This document shows, piece after piece, positions 40,590 through 50,556 of a stretch of DNA of 57,500 bases; positions within the stretch are counted from its first letter, which is position 1; each line of letters starts with the position of its first letter. Source of the stretch: Chrysomallon squamiferum (taxonomy: Eukaryota; Mollusca; Gastropoda; Neomphalida; Peltospiridae); contig CM022678.1 of assembly GCA_012295275.1 (NCBI GenBank), positions 10,975,782 to 11,033,281 on the forward strand, read 5' to 3'. A program made the translations under genes and the position numbers. The notes beneath the pieces are model-generated. The model was given only the letters and a program-made list of their open reading frames with translations. It was not told where the DNA came from and did no database searches.

Positions 40590-41602
40590 AAATGGAGTAT
40601 GCATAATTAAAAAATGAATAATGATAATAATAAAAATAGAATTCAGTAAACAGTTCGGATAATTGGTAGAACTGTTATTAGTGAGTTTCTGCCTGAAGCT
40701 GAGAGATGATTAAAATCCTGTATTCAGTTAGAAAACCAGTGGAAGAAGACCACACTCACGACTGTTTGAATACTGAGAAGAAAAAGAAGCCACAGAGCTA
40801 GAAAACAAACAGAAATCACTAATTGTTTTCTCATTTTATTCTCTTTCTCGCTTTCTGTCTAAATGGTGTTAATACAGTTTCAGCTGATTTGTCACACTGT
40901 GTTCAAAGAACAGCATAATTCAAACAGGGTTTCCTGAAGAAACAGAAGATTATGCAGGAAATCAGTTCCAACCCAATTTTTTTACTTACAGTTTATGCAG
41001 AGTTCTGTACTATGATGGAGTCTATGAGCTTTATTTATTTAGCAAAGAAATGGTGCAGGTAGAAATATTTTGTTATGTATCGCTGTCAGACTATGTTTAA
41101 ATTTCAGACTGCGGGTACCATGTTGAAATGAGCTTGTTGAGATATTTTAAAATACATCGTTAATGGACCGATGAAGAAATAAAGTCTACTCACCTCTCTG
41201 TTCTTCCTACACTCTCAGATCTTAGCTTCTGAATCCCACAGACACCCTAAAACACGTTAATACTAATTTTTAATAATATTTCATTGATTGATTTATTTAT
41301 TTATTTATTTATTTATATTTACAGGTCTGTTTTTCTTTACGGCTGTCTTCTACATTCTCTCCATCACTGGCATTGTTCTCTTCTACGTGTTTTACGCAAA
41401 TGTAAGTCTTTGTTTTAATTCACTGACGTTAAACTTTATCTCTGATTCCTGCATAATATACACAAGTATTAGGCTTTTAATGTGGTTTGTTTTAATACTT
41501 CTGTACCTTATTTATTCATATATTCATTTTTATTATTATTATTATTATTTAATTATTTTATTTCTTTTAATATTTAAATTCTCCAGAATTATGAGCCAAA
41601 AC

Positions 41603-41674
<72 letters not shown>

Positions 41675-42026
41675 CCCTCCGTACTAATTAATCATTTTAA
41701 CAAGCAACATTTGATGCATGTAAACTCTATAATTTCTAAATGGTTTTCACTTTTTCTCCAACTTAGATTTATTCATTTTTCAATCTTTTTTTTTCTTTTC
41801 TTTTATATGTATAGTCAGTTACTCATTTGTTTATTCATTCATTGATTCATTTGTTTATTCATTCATTGATTTATTTGTTTATTCAGTTATTCGTTACTGA
41901 TTTCAGGGAGAGAGCTGCAGTCTTCACAAGTTTTTCATTTCCTTCAACTTGGTTTTGTGTGTGGCCATCAGCACACTGAGCATTCTACCAATGATTCAAG
42001 AGTGTAAGTATTTCTCTTTACTCTTT

Positions 42027-42105
<79 letters not shown>

Positions 42106-42386
42106 ATGTATTCTAATGATTTTTTTTATATAATTATTATTTTTTATCAATATTTTTATTTTTATTTTTTACATATTTTTTGGCTATTTGAGTTGAATGT
42201 CTTCTTTTTCCCTCTTATTCTTAGTATTGTTATCATTTTCTTTTTATTTTATTTTATTTTATTTTATTTTATTTTTATTTTTATTTTTATTTCTTTTTCT
42301 TTTTCTTTTTGTAATAAATAAACACAAACAATAATAATAGTAATAATAATGATAACAGTTATTATTTTTATAATTATTTTTAGCAC

Positions 42387-42419
<33 letters not shown>

Positions 42420-42755
42420 CTTGTTTGTTTGTTTTTCATGAAGTCCAGCCACGGTCTGGCTTGCTGCAGGCTTCTCTGATCACTCTGTATGTCCAGTACT
42501 TGACCTGGTCAGCAATGACCAACAACCCAGGTGAGTCCTACATCAGACACACACTTCACATCAGTTGAAAATCTAATATTATTATAAACACTATGTAAAC
42601 CAGATATAAAGACACACACTTCACATCAGTTGAAAATCTAATACTATTATAAAAACTATGTAAACCAGATATAAAGACACACAAACACCCACACACAATT
42701 TACATTTTGTCCAAGCTTAAACTGGCACGTCTTTGTCAGTATTATTTTAATTTTT

Positions 42756-42796
<41 letters not shown>

Positions 42797-44559
42797 TATT
42801 ATTATTATTATTATTACTATTATCAAAAGAATCAAAAGATCATTTATTACCATTTATCAACTTTTGCTTTGATTAAATTTTTATGATCATTTATATATAA
42901 AAAATTTTTTATCATAATAATAAACTGTTGATTAACTTTTTATTTAGTTTATATTAAGCATTTATAATACACAGCTGATTTAATTTGTATTTTATTATTA
43001 TTATTATTATTTAATCAATTTTTAATCATAAACGATTGATTACATTTTCATTATTATTTATTTAAACGTTTTAAATCTACAGATCATACGTGCAACCCAA
43101 GCTTGAAGACACTGATAATCTCTAACTCAACAATGCCAACGTCGTCAACGCAGACTCAGAGTGGAAGCATCTTCGACTGGGAAAGCATCCTTGCCTTGCT
43201 GATCTGGCTCTTTGCTATTCTGTACTCCAGGTGAACCTTTCTTTATCCTCGTCATTCAACTTGTATCCATCCATGTATTGTGTACGTAGTGAGATTCAGT
43301 CTCCGCTGGGACCCTGTTTGTGTTGTTCCACCCAGTTCAGCTGGTGCCCTCCGTTTGGTTCATGTAAAATGATGGATGTAGTCTGCTGTTTATGAGAAGG
43401 TGTGCATGAAAGATACTTGTTGCTGAGTGAAAAAGAAAAGCTGCAGATTTCCTTTCTTACATGTCTGTGTGATAGTGTTCAGCTGATTTAAAGAATTTAA
43501 AGTGTGTCTCAATAAATAAAATAATTTTTTCTTCATCTTCATTGTTACTGTGTCTGTATTAGAATCCACGTTTAACATCAATGTAGGTCGATTACATCAG
43601 AGTCTAAGCTCTGAAATACTAAGCTCTTTGATGTATAAATAAAATAATTATGTATATTCTTTTATTTCTAGTATTCGGACTTCGTCAAACAGTCAGGTTG
43701 GAAAGTTGACTTTGTCAGAGAAAACAATCTTACAGACTGACACAGGTTTTAATATCTCTTCTCTCTTTCATTGTAATTAAGTAGACAGAAAACAATTTAA
43801 AATTTAATTTTAGACAGAAAACAATTTACAAGAACACAGGTTTTAAACAACATCTCTTCTCTTTTCATTGTAATTCAGTTAGAGAGAAAACAATCTTACA
43901 GAACACAGGTTTTTAAAACAACATCTCTTCTCTCTTTTTTTAATCAGAGAGAAAAAATATGACACAGGTTTTAAACAACATCTCTTCTCTCTTTCATTGT
44001 AATTCAGTAGTGAAATACAGACTGACACAGGTTTTAAACAACATCTCTTCTCTCTTTCATTGTAATTCAGTAGTAGAGAGAGAAAACAATCTTACAGACT
44101 GACACAGGTTTTAAACAACATCTCTTCTCTCTTTCATTGTAATTCAGTAGTAGAGAGAGAAAACAATCTTACAGACTGACACAGGTTTTAAACAACATCT
44201 CTTCTCTCTTTCATTGTAATTCAGTAGTAGAGAGAGAAAACAATCTTACAGACTGACACAGGTTTTAAACAACATCTCTTCTCTCTTTCATTGTAATTCA
44301 GTAGTAGACAGAAAACAATCTTACAGACTGACACAGGTTTTAAACAACATCTCTTCTCTCTTTCATTGTAACTCAGTAGTTGATTTTTATCATTCTTATG
44401 ATTATTACTTAATTTTGTTAATCTTCTTTTCTTTTTTGTTGTAATTATTCTTTCTTTTTTAAAAGTCTTTCTTGTTTCTTTTATGTATGTGCACCCATAC
44501 ATACATTTAAATAACTACATACAGGCAGGCAGACACACATAGAGACAAACATACATACA

Positions 44560-44599
<40 letters not shown>

Positions 44600-46054
44600 T
44601 ATAACTTATACATTCATATTTACAGATGCAAACAAGCACAAACATACTTGCACAGTACTCGGAAACACACATACAAACACACACACTGATAGATACACAT
44701 TCACACACACACATACACACACAGACCGACACACTTATTTACAGAAACACAAACACACAAATAAATACTCTGTGTATTTAATCAAATTAACACATTCTCT
44801 TACATTACAAGTTTATTTCTTTCTTTCTTTAACTAGTTCTTGTTTTATTTTTTAACTTATTTTCCAGGCTCGACTGACAGCGCTGCGGAGGAGGGTGCTA
44901 AGCAGAAGGTGTGGGACAACGAGGAGGACCAAGTTGCTTACAGCTACTCCTTCTTCCACTTCATGCTGGCCCTGGCCTCGCTCTACGTCATGATGACACT
45001 GACAAACTGGTTCAGGTGAGTGTGTACGTACGTGTGTGTGTGTGTGTTTCATGATGACACTGACAAACTGGTTCAGGTGAGTGTGTACGTGTGTGTGTGT
45101 TTTTCATGATGACACTGACAAACTGGTTCAGGTGAGTGTGTGTGTGTGTGTGTGTCTGTGTGTTTCATGATGACACTGACAAACTGGTTCAGGTGTGTAC
45201 ATACGTGTGTGTGTGTTTCATGATGACACTGACAAACTGGTTCAGGTGAGTGTACGTGTGTGTGTGTGTGTTTCATAATGACACTGACAAACTGGTTCAG
45301 GTGAGTGTGTGTGTGTGTGTGTGTGTTTCATGATGACACTGACAAACTGGTTCAAGTAAGTGTCTGTGTGTGAGTTTCATGATGACACTGACAAACTGGT
45401 TCAAGTAAGTGTGTGTGTGTGTTTCATGATGACACTGACAAACTGGTTCAGGTGAGTGTGTGTGTGTGTTTCATGATGACACTGACAAACTGGTTCAGGT
45501 GAGTGTACATACGTGTGTGTGTTTCATGATGACACTGACAAACTGGTTCAAGTGACTGTGTGTGTGTGTGTTTCATGATGACACTGACAAACTGGTTCAG
45601 GTGAGTGTGTGAGTGTTTCATGATGACACTGACAAACTGGTTCAGGTGAGTGTTTCATGATGACACTGACAAACTGGTTCAGGTAAGTGTGTGTGAGTGT
45701 GTGCGTCACACTTTATTTTTTACTTGTTTTCTCCCTGAAGCCCAGAATCTTGACTTCAGTTTTTATTTTTTCTTCAGCCCAAAATCTGACTTCAAATTAA
45801 TTTTTTATTTTTTTTTACTTCTTCAGCCCAAAATCTGACATCATTTTTTTATTTTTTTTCTCCTTTCAGCCCGAAATTTGACATCATTTTTTTTAAATAT
45901 TTTTTCTCCTTTCAGCCCGAAATCTGACTTCAGTTCTCTCAACGCCAACATGGCGTCTCTGTGGGTGAAAATCTCGTCAAGCTGGATTTGCGTTGTTCTG
46001 TACGTGTGGACTCTGATTGCACCCTGCGTCCTCAGAAACAGAGACTTCAACTGA
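35370..46054 (+). CDS. SERINC: SERINC (serine incorporator / TMS family) multipass membrane protein, 12 exons, complete
   Basis: Exons are 35370-35390, 36252-36416, 36681-36889, 37763-37842, 38367-38504, 41325-41401, 41907-42003, 42444-42530, 43083-43230, 43672-43745, 44868-45015 and 45916-46054. Joined, they give 1383 nt, or 460 residues, with every phase consistent and no internal stop. The family is normally about 420-475 residues. Family landmarks seen in order: MG start, Cys-rich N-terminus (residues 10-27), the [17 protein letters not shown] segment, GAFFIP, IDFAHGW, a WYxG-like [20 protein letters not shown] with [38 protein letters not shown] with [16 protein letters not shown]-like and the terminal NRDF. 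By family knowledge these are 10-11-helix membrane proteins linked to serine-derived lipids or lipid scrambling; vertebrate members also have antiviral roles. Which function applies here cannot be told from sequence. The start has A at -3 and G at +4. Paralogue assignment is left open. Confidence 0.97.
36252..36416 (+). CDS. SERINC: SERINC exon 2 (residues 8-62)
   Basis: Exactly 55 codons, starting [10 protein letters not shown]. It contains the Cys-rich stretch (Cys at 10, 11, 17, 20, 21, 23, 24 and 27), an NST sequon at 29, and the first long membrane helix (about residues 35-53), ending GLRTELDK. Acceptor is TTTATTCAG, donor GTGAGT. Confidence 0.95.
36681..36889 (+). CDS. SERINC: SERINC exon 3 (residues 63-132)
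   Basis: It starts VPGLCKDF and carries the lumenal loop and the next helix (about residues 104-120), then [16 protein letters not shown]. It ends in phase 2, splitting the Gly codon before FWFFK. The loop is slightly longer than in vertebrate SERINCs ([14 protein letters not shown]). Confidence 0.95.
37763..37842 (+). CDS. SERINC: SERINC exon 4 (residues 132-159)
   Basis: It codes [20 protein letters not shown], then RGSFGN: a hydrophobic helix ending in the family motif GAFFIP. It enters in phase 2 and leaves in phase 1 at donor GTGAGT. Confidence 0.95.
38367..38504 (+). CDS. SERINC: SERINC exon 5 (residues 159-205)
   Basis: It codes [13 protein letters not shown], a helix running into [19 protein letters not shown] and CYYFG. 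IDFAH is a signature of the family. Donor is GTAAGG. Confidence 0.95.
38505..41324 (+). other. SERINC intron 5, no exon seen
   Basis: This 2.8-kb intron is AT-rich with T-tracts, a (ATC/ATT)n block at 40510-40587, and no open frame resembling the family or any protein I recognise. A short pyrimidine-rich stretch at 41190-41260 is unexplained. Confidence 0.6.
41325..41401 (+). CDS. SERINC: SERINC exon 6 (residues 205-230)
   Basis: A single membrane helix, [20 protein letters not shown], then VFYAN. It ends phase 0 at donor GTAAGT. The preceding 2.8-kb intron 5 is the longest of the gene. Confidence 0.94.
41613..41672. repeat. (GA)n-(GT)n compound microsatellite in SERINC intron 6
   Basis: GA run of about 28 bases passing directly into a GT run of about 32. 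Confidence 0.95.
41907..42003 (+). CDS. SERINC: SERINC exon 7 (residues 231-263)
   Basis: It codes [20 protein letters not shown], then [12 protein letters not shown], matching the family helix that ends SILPKIQE. Phase 1 at the donor GTAAGT. Confidence 0.95.
42035..42102. repeat. (AG)n microsatellite just after SERINC exon 7
   Basis: (CA)5 then about 32 AG units, beginning some 30 bases from the exon 7 donor. Confidence 0.95.
42444..42530 (+). CDS. SERINC: SERINC exon 8 (residues 263-292)
   Basis: It codes [20 protein letters not shown], then TWSAMTNNP, one of the most conserved stretches of the family. The acceptor is the in-frame AG of CATGAAG; the next AG, 5 bases on, would break the frame. 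Donor GTGAGT. Confidence 0.94.
42540..42685 (+). repeat. Direct duplication of about 64 bp after exon 8 donor
   Basis: ACACACTTCACATCAGTTGA through AACCAGATATAAAG occurs twice in tandem, beginning about 15 bases past the donor of intron 8. The copies differ by about two bases, so the duplication is recent. Confidence 0.85.
43083..43230 (+). CDS. SERINC: SERINC exon 9 (residues 292-341)
   Basis: It starts DHTCNPSL and has an NST glycosylation sequon at residue 306 in the lumenal loop (Thr/Ser/Gln-rich). It then gives a helix from about residue 326 to 339 ending ILYS. Phase 2 at donor GTGAAC. Confidence 0.95.
43672..43745 (+). CDS. SERINC: SERINC exon 10 (residues 341-366)
   Basis: It codes [20 protein letters not shown], then LQTDTG, a cytosolic loop start typical of the family. 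The donor GTTTTAAT is a weak match to consensus. The exon end and donor are the founding unit of a tandem array in the following intron. Confidence 0.92.
43720..44375 (+). repeat. Tandem array of exon 10 end plus donor, 9 copies
   Basis: The exon 10 end (AAAACAATCTTACAGACTG) with its GACACAG|GTTTTAA donor recurs nine times counting the real exon; the later copies are spaced about 76-80 bases. The later units also carry TTGTAATTCAG just before the exon-like stretch, so each resembles a 37-base exon with its own acceptor and donor. Early copies (43780-43960) are degenerate and the last four or five nearly identical, which suggests recent spread at the distal end. Confidence 0.9.
44505..44760. 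repeat. (CA)-rich cluster before exon 11
   Basis: ACACAC runs with GACA, ATAC and AAAC interruptions, ending about 110 bases before the exon 11 acceptor. Confidence 0.88.
44868..45015 (+). CDS. SERINC: SERINC exon 11 (residues 366-415)
   Basis: An acidic loop ([20 protein letters not shown]) leads to the conserved [16 protein letters not shown] and MMTLTNWF (residues 407-414). It ends phase 2 at donor GTGAGT. Its last roughly 26 bases plus donor are repeated 13 more times downstream. Confidence 0.95.
44989..45690 (+). repeat. Tandem array of exon 11 end plus 5' splice site, 14 copies
   Basis: The core GATGACACTGACAAACTGG with TTCAG|GTGAGT occurs 14 times counting the real exon end. Copies are separated by (GT)-rich linkers of variable length, so spacing is about 40-60 bases. 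GTGAGT follows in nine copies, GTAAGT in copies 7, 8 and 14, GTGTGT in copy 4 and GTGACT in copy 11. Copies 7, 8 and 11 have TTCAA instead of TTCAG; copy 6 has one change in the core. Confidence 0.93.
45731..45940 (+). repeat. Tandem array of exon 12 acceptor plus exon start, 5 copies
   Basis: Pyrimidine tract, AG, then CCC(A/G)AAATCTGAC occurs at exon-like starts 45741, 45778, 45827, 45870 and the true 45916. The first has GAAG rather than TCAG. Spacing is 37-49 bases, mostly filled with T-rich sequence. Confidence 0.9.
45916..46054 (+). CDS. SERINC: SERINC exon 12, terminal (residues 415-460)
   Basis: It codes [20 protein letters not shown], then the final helix [16 protein letters not shown] and the C-terminus RNRDFN before TGA at 46052-46054. 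The acceptor CCTTTCAG is the last of five similar acceptor copies; only this one keeps the frame open to the family C-terminus. Confidence 0.95.
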
Positions 46055-46356
46055 CCCCACCCAGGCAAGCTGCATGTGATAATGGAGGGCGGAGTTACCC
46101 ACCTTTAACTTGGGTGGGTGGGGTGGAGAGAAGGTTGTCACTGTGTTGAGACTCTCTGCGATTTCGAAAATTAAAAACATTTAAAAAAAAAAAAAAAGAT
46201 TATTATTATTTAGTGATTTATTTTTGTTGTTATTATTTTTATTATTATTTTAATTATTATTATTATTATTATTACTATTATTATTGTTATTATTAATACT
46301 CTTTAGCAGTATCTACTTAAAAAATAAGTCGTTATTTGTTATTATTATTATTATTA

Positions 46357-46407
<51 letters not shown>

Positions 46408-46713
46408 CGATCTTTGTTACTATTTTTATTACGACTACTAATACTACTACTACAAGTACTTGTATTAATTATTATATTTTCTAACTATTAGCTTAACTAA
46501 TTCCTTTAATTTCAAACATTTAGAGCCATCAATTAAAACTTGTAGACACGTATTACTTACTTTTTATTTTATTTTATTTTAACTAGCAGCAGTTTGTTTG
46601 GTTTCGATCTTTGATGCACCTGTAAGAATTTGCACTTAGTTTTGTGCACTTTTTCTTTGTTAGATATAAATTTTTAGATTTTATTTTGTTCCGAGTTGAA
46701 TATAATGTTGTTG

Positions 46714-46765
<52 letters not shown>

Positions 46766-46969
46766 TAAAACTCAGAATCCTTGAATAATAAAATATTGGT
46801 AACATTTACTCTCTTTGTGTGTTGTATTATTTCTCTGTATTTCGGATGTCATTTTGAAAATTGCTGTGAAATCAAATTTTACTTGATGTCATCAGTATTG
46901 TACCTGTGTTGTATTTGTTGTTTGTTAAAATATCTGTTTAATATTTGAGTTCATACAATATTAAATAAA
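46055..46969 (+). other. SERINC: SERINC 3' untranslated region with poly(A) signals
   Basis: After the stop come about 130 bases of mixed sequence, an A-tract (46184-46197) and two (ATT)n blocks (46330-46407, 46713-46764). AATAAA signals lie at 46787-46792 and 46964-46969. The used end is not known from sequence. Confidence 0.5.
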
Positions 46970-47027
46970 CCAGCTTGAAAATACTGAACAAAAAAATGCA
47001 GTAAATATAAAATCTTTTTTAAACAGG

Positions 47028-47068
<41 letters not shown>

Positions 47069-47894
47069 AACATTTATATCTTTATTTAAATTTCTTATTC
47101 TTTCTGCATAAGCCTCATTAATGTTTTTTTTTATTTTTTTTTTTTTTTTTTAGTGTATTCTTTTGCATATCATACCAAACAAGTTAAACTCCAAATAACC
47201 CAAATTTTCTCAAAATATGCCAACAAATTTAAATTTATATGCTTCATTAGAGCAGAGATGTTCATTTGTGTAACATAAATAAATGTGATTTGTAAAATAA
47301 ATGTGGTTTGTACACAACTTGCCTATCCAACTGTAATTAAAGTTTGTTTTGAAAGTCTGACTTTGTTTTGAAAGTCTGACTTATTATTATTATTACTACT
47401 ACTACTACTACTACTATTAATTATTATATTTATGTTTAGCTTAAAATTTTTTTTTTTTTTTAAACTTGTACAAGTGTAAATTACAAACGAAAAATAATAA
47501 ATAAATAAACATAAACATTTAAGTTTTATATAAATACCTATAACTAAATAAGTATAATTAGTTCTGTAATAAATAATAACTAAGTAAATATGTAGTATAT
47601 CACTAAACAAATAACTATAACTAAATAAATAAATTTGTGAGTTAATAAAAGATTAAAAAAAAATGTTGTATTATATGTATTTTTTTTTTTTTTTTTTTTA
47701 CAAAGTATGGCATGTATGTGAAGTTTAGAGTTGAAAGATGTAAATAAAAATGATTAAAGTTTGATGAATGCAAAAAACTAGAAATAATCTCATTTACTTT
47801 TAAGGTTTTATTTTATTTATTTTTAAGTACAAACACTGCACGGATAAATGTCTTAACACATTTTGTTTAAGTTAGTTAAAGTGATTTTTTTACT

Positions 47895-47925
<31 letters not shown>

Positions 47926-48633
47926 TATTACTTTTTATATATATATATATATTATTTTTTAAACAACTATATACATGGTGGTATGAATAAATGTACAAAA
48001 TATATATTAAATACTTCAAAATACCGTTTTATTTACTTATTTTGTCAGTGTACTGGATGGTATGAATAAATATCCAAACTGGATAAATAAATTAATAATA
48101 AAAATATGATGTAAAAATAAATAAATTGATCAATCAATAAACAAGCTATAAATAATTAAGTATTTTTATTACCTATATCCACCAATTTGTATTAACATCA
48201 GAACAAAAATAACTTCCAATTATTACTCAGAAACAAGAATATCTTTGTATTTTTGTGTATTGTTGTTTTTAAATGTGTATTTTAAGAATGATTATAGAAT
48301 CTATTGTAATGTGAATATTTCGTGCACTGGCTGTATAGTAAATAAAAATTAGAAATTGTCAAATATAACTGACTTGTCTTATTTGAATATTTTATTTACT
48401 TTATTTGTATTCACTTAATTTGGTTTAATATTTAAATTAATTTATTTCTGAATTAATTCTTTAAAAGAATATCTTACGTACAGTTTCATTTCAATAATTG
48501 CAATATTTTTTTTAAATTGTGTTTCCTATTTCATTTTATTTATTATTTATTTTATTAGTTATTATTTATTTAATTTATTATTTATTTACTCATTTTATTA
48601 TTATTATTTACTTTATTATTGTTATTTATTATT

Positions 48634-48640
<7 letters not shown>
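46970..48640. other. Downstream of SERINC, no gene recognised
   Basis: AT-rich with (CT)n at 47034-47065, (ACT)n at 47395-47415, T-tracts and TTTA runs. No frame of protein-like composition. Confidence 0.55.

Positions 48641-48707
<67 letters not shown>
48640..48707. repeat. (ATT)n microsatellite
   Basis: About 22 ATT units; gives a poly-Tyr frame. Confidence 0.95.
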
Positions 48708-48752
48708 CTTTTGATGCTATTATGTCTTTTTATTACTTTATTTCCAGTTTAT

Positions 48753-48839
48753 TCTTTCAATCAAATTTGAATTTCGGTACAAAAAGAAAGAATTAATAAA
48801 TGATAATAATATATTATCAATATATCAATGTCATTAGTT

Positions 48840-48909
<70 letters not shown>

Positions 48910-49205
48910 GTATACGTCTTAAAAAATGTAAAGGGTCGCGGCCTTCAAATGACATCATGCCTTGTTTTAGTTCTCCGATCTATATAAATATCCTCTGAAC
49001 TTTACTTAGAAATAATTTTTGTTCTTCAGAAACGGGTAATTCAGAACGGTTATAAAAACACGTTTCGATAAAAATAGATCGAGTCACGAAACAGAGTTAC
49101 CTGACTTGGCACAGCGACAGCGATGACTAAAACGCGGAAGATTTTTGATTTCCTGAGAAATAATTTGTATAACTTCACAAGCTCTGATATGTAATCTGGT
49201 AAATT

Positions 49206-49286
<81 letters not shown>

Positions 49287-49440
49287 TTTAGAAAATAACA
49301 ATACAAAAATAAATAAATATATAAATAAATACAGGAATAAAGAAGAAAGGAAAGAAACTGAATAAAAAATTAAAAACAACCTAATTAATTAATTAATTAG
49401 TTACGGTATATATCTGTTTGTTAGTTGTATATAAGAAAAA
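48753..49440. repeat. Block alpha of the (CT)n-centred repeat family
   Basis: Left part 48753-49209 (with an inner (CT)n at 48845-48903), (CT)n at 49209-49282, then a right part to about 49440. The left part is almost identical to 53679-54098. The right part is a diverged relative of 52067-52230. Confidence 0.85.
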
Positions 49441-49571
49441 CGAAAAAAGACAAAATATTAAAAGTGTTTTAATTTATAGGTGAAAGGATCTTAGTTTTAT
49501 TCTCGGTCTAATCCAGGTAAGTATATTAAAGTCACACATAAACTAAAAACAGTTAACTAATTACTTAATTA

Positions 49572-49631
<60 letters not shown>

Positions 49632-49839
49632 CTTCTATATATAAGAAAAACGAAACAAGATAAAATGTGAAAAGTATTTTAATTTACAGGTGAAATGATG
49701 TTACAATTTTACACCCGGTCTAATCCTGGTAATACTTTTTTTATGTTATTAAAAAGTCGCATATAAACTAAAAACAAAATAATTAATTAATTAATTAATT
49801 AATTAATATATATATATCTGTTTGTCTTCTGTAAATAAG

Positions 49840-49877
<38 letters not shown>

Positions 49878-49960
49878 TAAAAGTGTTTTAATTTACAGGT
49901 GAAAGGATGTATTCTCGATTTAATCCAGGTAAGTATATTGTTTGTTAAAAATTCACATAT
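49372..49960 (+). repeat. Three tandem units of about 200 bp with acceptor and donor-like signals
   Basis: Units at about 49372-49541, 49542-49763 and 49764-49959 share CTAATTAATTAA, ATATAAGAAAAACGAAA, AAAAGTGTTTTAATTTACAG, GTGAAAGGATG, then TCTAATCCAG|GTAAGTATA. Unit 2 carries a long (TG)n (49572-49627), unit 3 an A-tract of about 34. The 30-40-base stretch between AG and GTAAGT is exon-like only in its edges. Confidence 0.75.
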
Positions 49961-50015
49961 TCGTTAGAATGTTCTCTGCCTGCCATATTGTATTAGACCG
50001 TTACGGGTCTGAAAA

Positions 50016-50046
<31 letters not shown>

Positions 50047-50119
50047 ATATATATTAATTACTTCAGTAAGGATTAAATCTATTATTAGTTAATTTTATTA
50101 CTATCAGTACAAGTGTTAT

Positions 50120-50150
50120 CATCATCATCATCATCATCATCAAACATTTC
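50120..50150. repeat. (ATC)n microsatellite
   Basis: About eight ATC units. Confidence 0.9.
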
Positions 50151-50324
50151 CTTTATAGAAGAAGTAAGTAACAAAATTAAATTAACAGAATGTATAATAA
50201 ATTATAAAAACTAACAAACTAAAGAAACAAAGAAAGATAGAAGGAAATACGTCAGTGTTTCAATAAGGGTACAGAAAGCGACAGAGAAACAAAGCGAGAG
50301 ATGAATTAAAAACGAAAAGACAGA

Positions 50325-50556
50325 CAGACAGACAGACAGACGTACCAACAGAGACACGCAGAGAAACGAGAAGGGGAGGACAGACAGTTTAAATAACACA
50401 GACAGACGTACGTACAGAGACACGTAGAGAAACGAGAAGGGGAGGACAGACAGATTTTTAAATAACACAGACAGACGTACGAATAGAGACACGCAGAGAA
50501 ACGAGAAGGGGAGGACAGACAGTTTAAATAACACAGACAGACGTACGTACGTTATG
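50325..50556. repeat. About 68-bp minisatellite abutting the small Ser-rich ORF
   Basis: ACAGACAGACGTACG, then GAGACACGCAGAGAAACGAG and AAGGGGAGGACAGACAG plus TTTAAATAAC recur three to four times. The array touches the stop codon side of the ORF at 50557. The repeated Phe/Leu/Ser/Val minus-strand frame is a by-product. Confidence 0.88.

Noticed and set aside
45841-46180. ORFs in other frames over SERINC exon 12
   Set aside because: Shadows of the real exon; the correct frame gives the family C-terminus.
46170-46200. ATTAAA plus A-tract as the mark of a retrocopied SERINC
   Set aside because: The gene keeps 11 introns, so it is not a retrocopy; the A-tract is simply part of the 3' region.
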